A stretch of DNA of 64,000 nt from Palsa-504 sp963819785. Lineage in GTDB: Bacteria > Actinomycetota > Actinomycetes > Streptosporangiales > Streptosporangiaceae. Both the position numbers and the translations under genes were made by a program. Below, piece by piece: positions 62,856 through 64,000 of the stretch; the first letter of the stretch is position 1, and each line of letters opens with the position of its first letter. The notes beneath the pieces were generated by a model. It saw only the letters and a list, made by a program, of their open reading frames with translations, did no database searches and was not told the origin of the DNA. The stretch covers positions 124,001 to 188,000 of the forward strand of contig CAWFXW010000028.1 of assembly GCA_963819785.1 (NCBI GenBank), written 5' to 3'.

Positions 62856-64000
62856 CCCGGGCATGCCGCACCTCGCCCGCACAGGGCCAGGCCCTCGGTC
62901 TGCCGGATGTAGCCGACCAGCTCCGACCGGGGGATGAACGTCACCGCGCTGCCGACGGCGGTGGCCAGGACCGGGGCGGCGCCGGCCGTGAAGGCGAACC
63001 GGTAGGTCACGCAGCCGCCTGGGAAGACGTAGTAGCGAACGTCGGCGGACCCAGACGCCGGGCGCGCGAACTGGCTCATGCCGGGCTGGCCGGAAGAAAT
63101 CTGCCGGGCGCCGGCCAGGTCGCAGGTCGCGGTCAAGGTGATCGTCGCCGTCTGCGGCCCGGCCTGGCCGAAGTCCAGGCCGAAGGTCGCCAGCCCGCTG
63201 GCGATCTCGACGTTGACCGTGGTCCAGCCCGGCGGGAGCGCGGCGATGCAGGGCAGGAAGGCCGCCGAGGGAACTGCCTGGGCGGCCAGGATCATCGTGT
63301 GGCCCGTGCCGCAATCGGGCGTGTGCACAGCTGGGTTGCTGGCCGGCAGCAGCAGGCCGATGCCGAGGGCGGCGGGCACCGTGAAGAGGGCGAGCATCGC
63401 CGTGGCCAGGGTGACCCGCCGGATGCTCCAGCGCTGCAGCACGATCGGCTTCCGCTGCGGGGCGAGGGTGCGGAACTCGGCGAGCAGGTCCCGGGGGTCG
63501 CGTTTGATGAAGGCGCGCAGCTGTGTCGGGCTGGCGACCCCGCGGGTGGCGGCGAAGGCCTCGGCCAGCTCGGCCTCGGTGAAATAGTCCAGCGCCTGCT
63601 CATACACCCGTCCCGGGTCGGTGCGGACCGCCAGGACCAGCATCATGTTGCCCAGGTCGACGGCCTGCCGCCACGGCGAGGGGCGTACCTGGGCGAAGGC
63701 CACGTCGATCAGCAGCAGCTGCCCGGCGCGGACCATCAAGTTGCCCGGCTTGATGTCGCGGTGGGCGATCCCGGCGTCCCACAGCGTACGGATCAATGCC
63801 AGCCCCTGGTCGATCACCTGGTCGCCGATGTCGGCGCCGCCGATTTCCACCGCGCCGTCGAAGAACTCGGTGACCAGCAGGTACTCCCGCTCAGGGGTGA
63901 TCTCCACGATGCCGTACGGTCTGGGAACGGTGATCCCGGCGTCTTGCAGCAGGCGCAGGGCGTAGTCCTCGTACTCGGCCAGCCGCCGCACGGTCTGGAA
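62852..64000 (-). CDS. RIO/LPS-kinase-like membrane protein kinase, partial
   Basis: The gene runs off the right edge; about 383 residues are visible. A kinase domain comes first (YALRLLQDAGITVPRPYGIV, YLLVTEFFDGAVE, GIAHRDIKPGNLMV, LLLIDVAFAQV). The metal motif is DVA instead of DFG, as in RIO or bacterial LPS-type kinases. Next is a transmembrane helix (LATAMLALFTVPAALGIGLL), then an exported domain of about 150 residues with several cysteines (CGTGHTM, LPCIAAL, TCDLAGA, GGCVTY, CGRGAACPG). The catalytic residues are intact, unlike in the flippase gene. It heads the coupled three-gene operon as seen here. Confidence 0.85.
   Translation of the reverse strand, partial: FQTVRRLAEYEDYALRLLQDAGITVPRPYGIVEITPEREYLLVTEFFDGAVEIGGADIGDQVIDQGLALIRTLWDAGIAHRDIKPGNLMVRAGQLLLIDVAFAQVRPSPWRQAVDLGNMMLVLAVRTDPGRVYEQALDYFTEAELAEAFAATRGVASPTQLRAFIKRDPRDLLAEFRTLAPQRKPIVLQRWSIRRVTLATAMLALFTVPAALGIGLLLPASNPAVHTPDCGTGHTMILAAQAVPSAAFLPCIAALPPGWTTVNVEIASGLATFGLDFGQAGPQTATITLTATCDLAGARQISSGQPGMSQFARPASGSADVRYYVFPGGCVTYRFAFTAGAAPVLATAVGSAVTFIPRSELVGYIRQTEGLALCGRGAACPG

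Overview
The window is about 72% GC DNA from a filamentous-type actinomycete. Supporting signs are Scr1-like XRE regulators with DUF397 partners, a DUF574 methyltransferase, a mycothiol-dependent maleylpyruvate isomerase-type enzyme, GTG/TTG starts and many ATGA/GTGA translational overlaps. Gene content fits Streptosporangiales or a related non-Streptomyces group, but the genus cannot be fixed from sequence alone.

Layout. 1-2.2 kb: VOC protein, O-methyltransferase and divergent AraC regulator. 2.2-6.8 kb: two-gene dynamin-like/YfjP-like GTPase operon. 6.9-11.4 kb: tetrapyrrole/cobalamin genes (siroheme synthase/SUMT, a BluB-CobT fusion, CobH), with CbiB alone at 32.6 kb. 11.8-15.5 kb: sugar-nucleotide/glycan island (epimerase, GT2, GtrA, UDP-sulfoquinovose synthase). 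15.6-20.9 kb: housekeeping and orphan genes (MBL hydrolase, DUF6504, DUF4262, GlyA, nucleoside hydrolase, HATPase regulator). 21.5-23.7 kb: Scr1-like/DUF397/DUF574 cluster. 23.9-28.4 kb: anchored exported protein, two-component system and a membrane-spanning sigma-region-2 protein. 28.4-32.3 kb: PfkB kinase, ADP-ribosylglycohydrolase, VOC, MDMPI and Ohr. 33.8-35.5 kb: split transketolase.

From 35.5 to about 43.7 kb the window is accessory DNA. It holds an ATPase with a nuclease-like tail, a tRNA-Arg(TCT) whose 3' part is duplicated 2.1 kb downstream (att-like repeats), an IS4-like transposase remnant, two nucleotidyltransferase/partner cassettes of abortive-infection or toxin-antitoxin type, a TetR/MBL pair with paired operators, and truncated genes (thioesterase, integrase, YCII). 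43.7-47.8 kb is a GNAT/acyl-CoA-synthetase plus AcuC deacetylase pair. 47.9-49.2 kb is a stand-alone LanC-like cyclase. 49.7-58.4 kb is scarred by gene remnants (acyl-CoA ligase tail joined to a collagen-like gene, MMPL, GH15, adenylate kinase, helicase, VOC) and holds a set of small stress/membrane proteins (CsbD, GlsB). 59.3-64 kb is a coupled envelope operon: RIO-like kinase with an exported tail, PAP2 phosphatase, flippase with a pseudokinase-like domain, DUF4177 and a small membrane protein.

Caution on sequence quality: at least 14 single-base or short reading-frame breaks interrupt otherwise conserved genes, including two in glyA and one that breaks two convergent genes at once. Most look like assembly or sequencing indels rather than biology. 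Spans below are given for the repaired gene, with the break noted.
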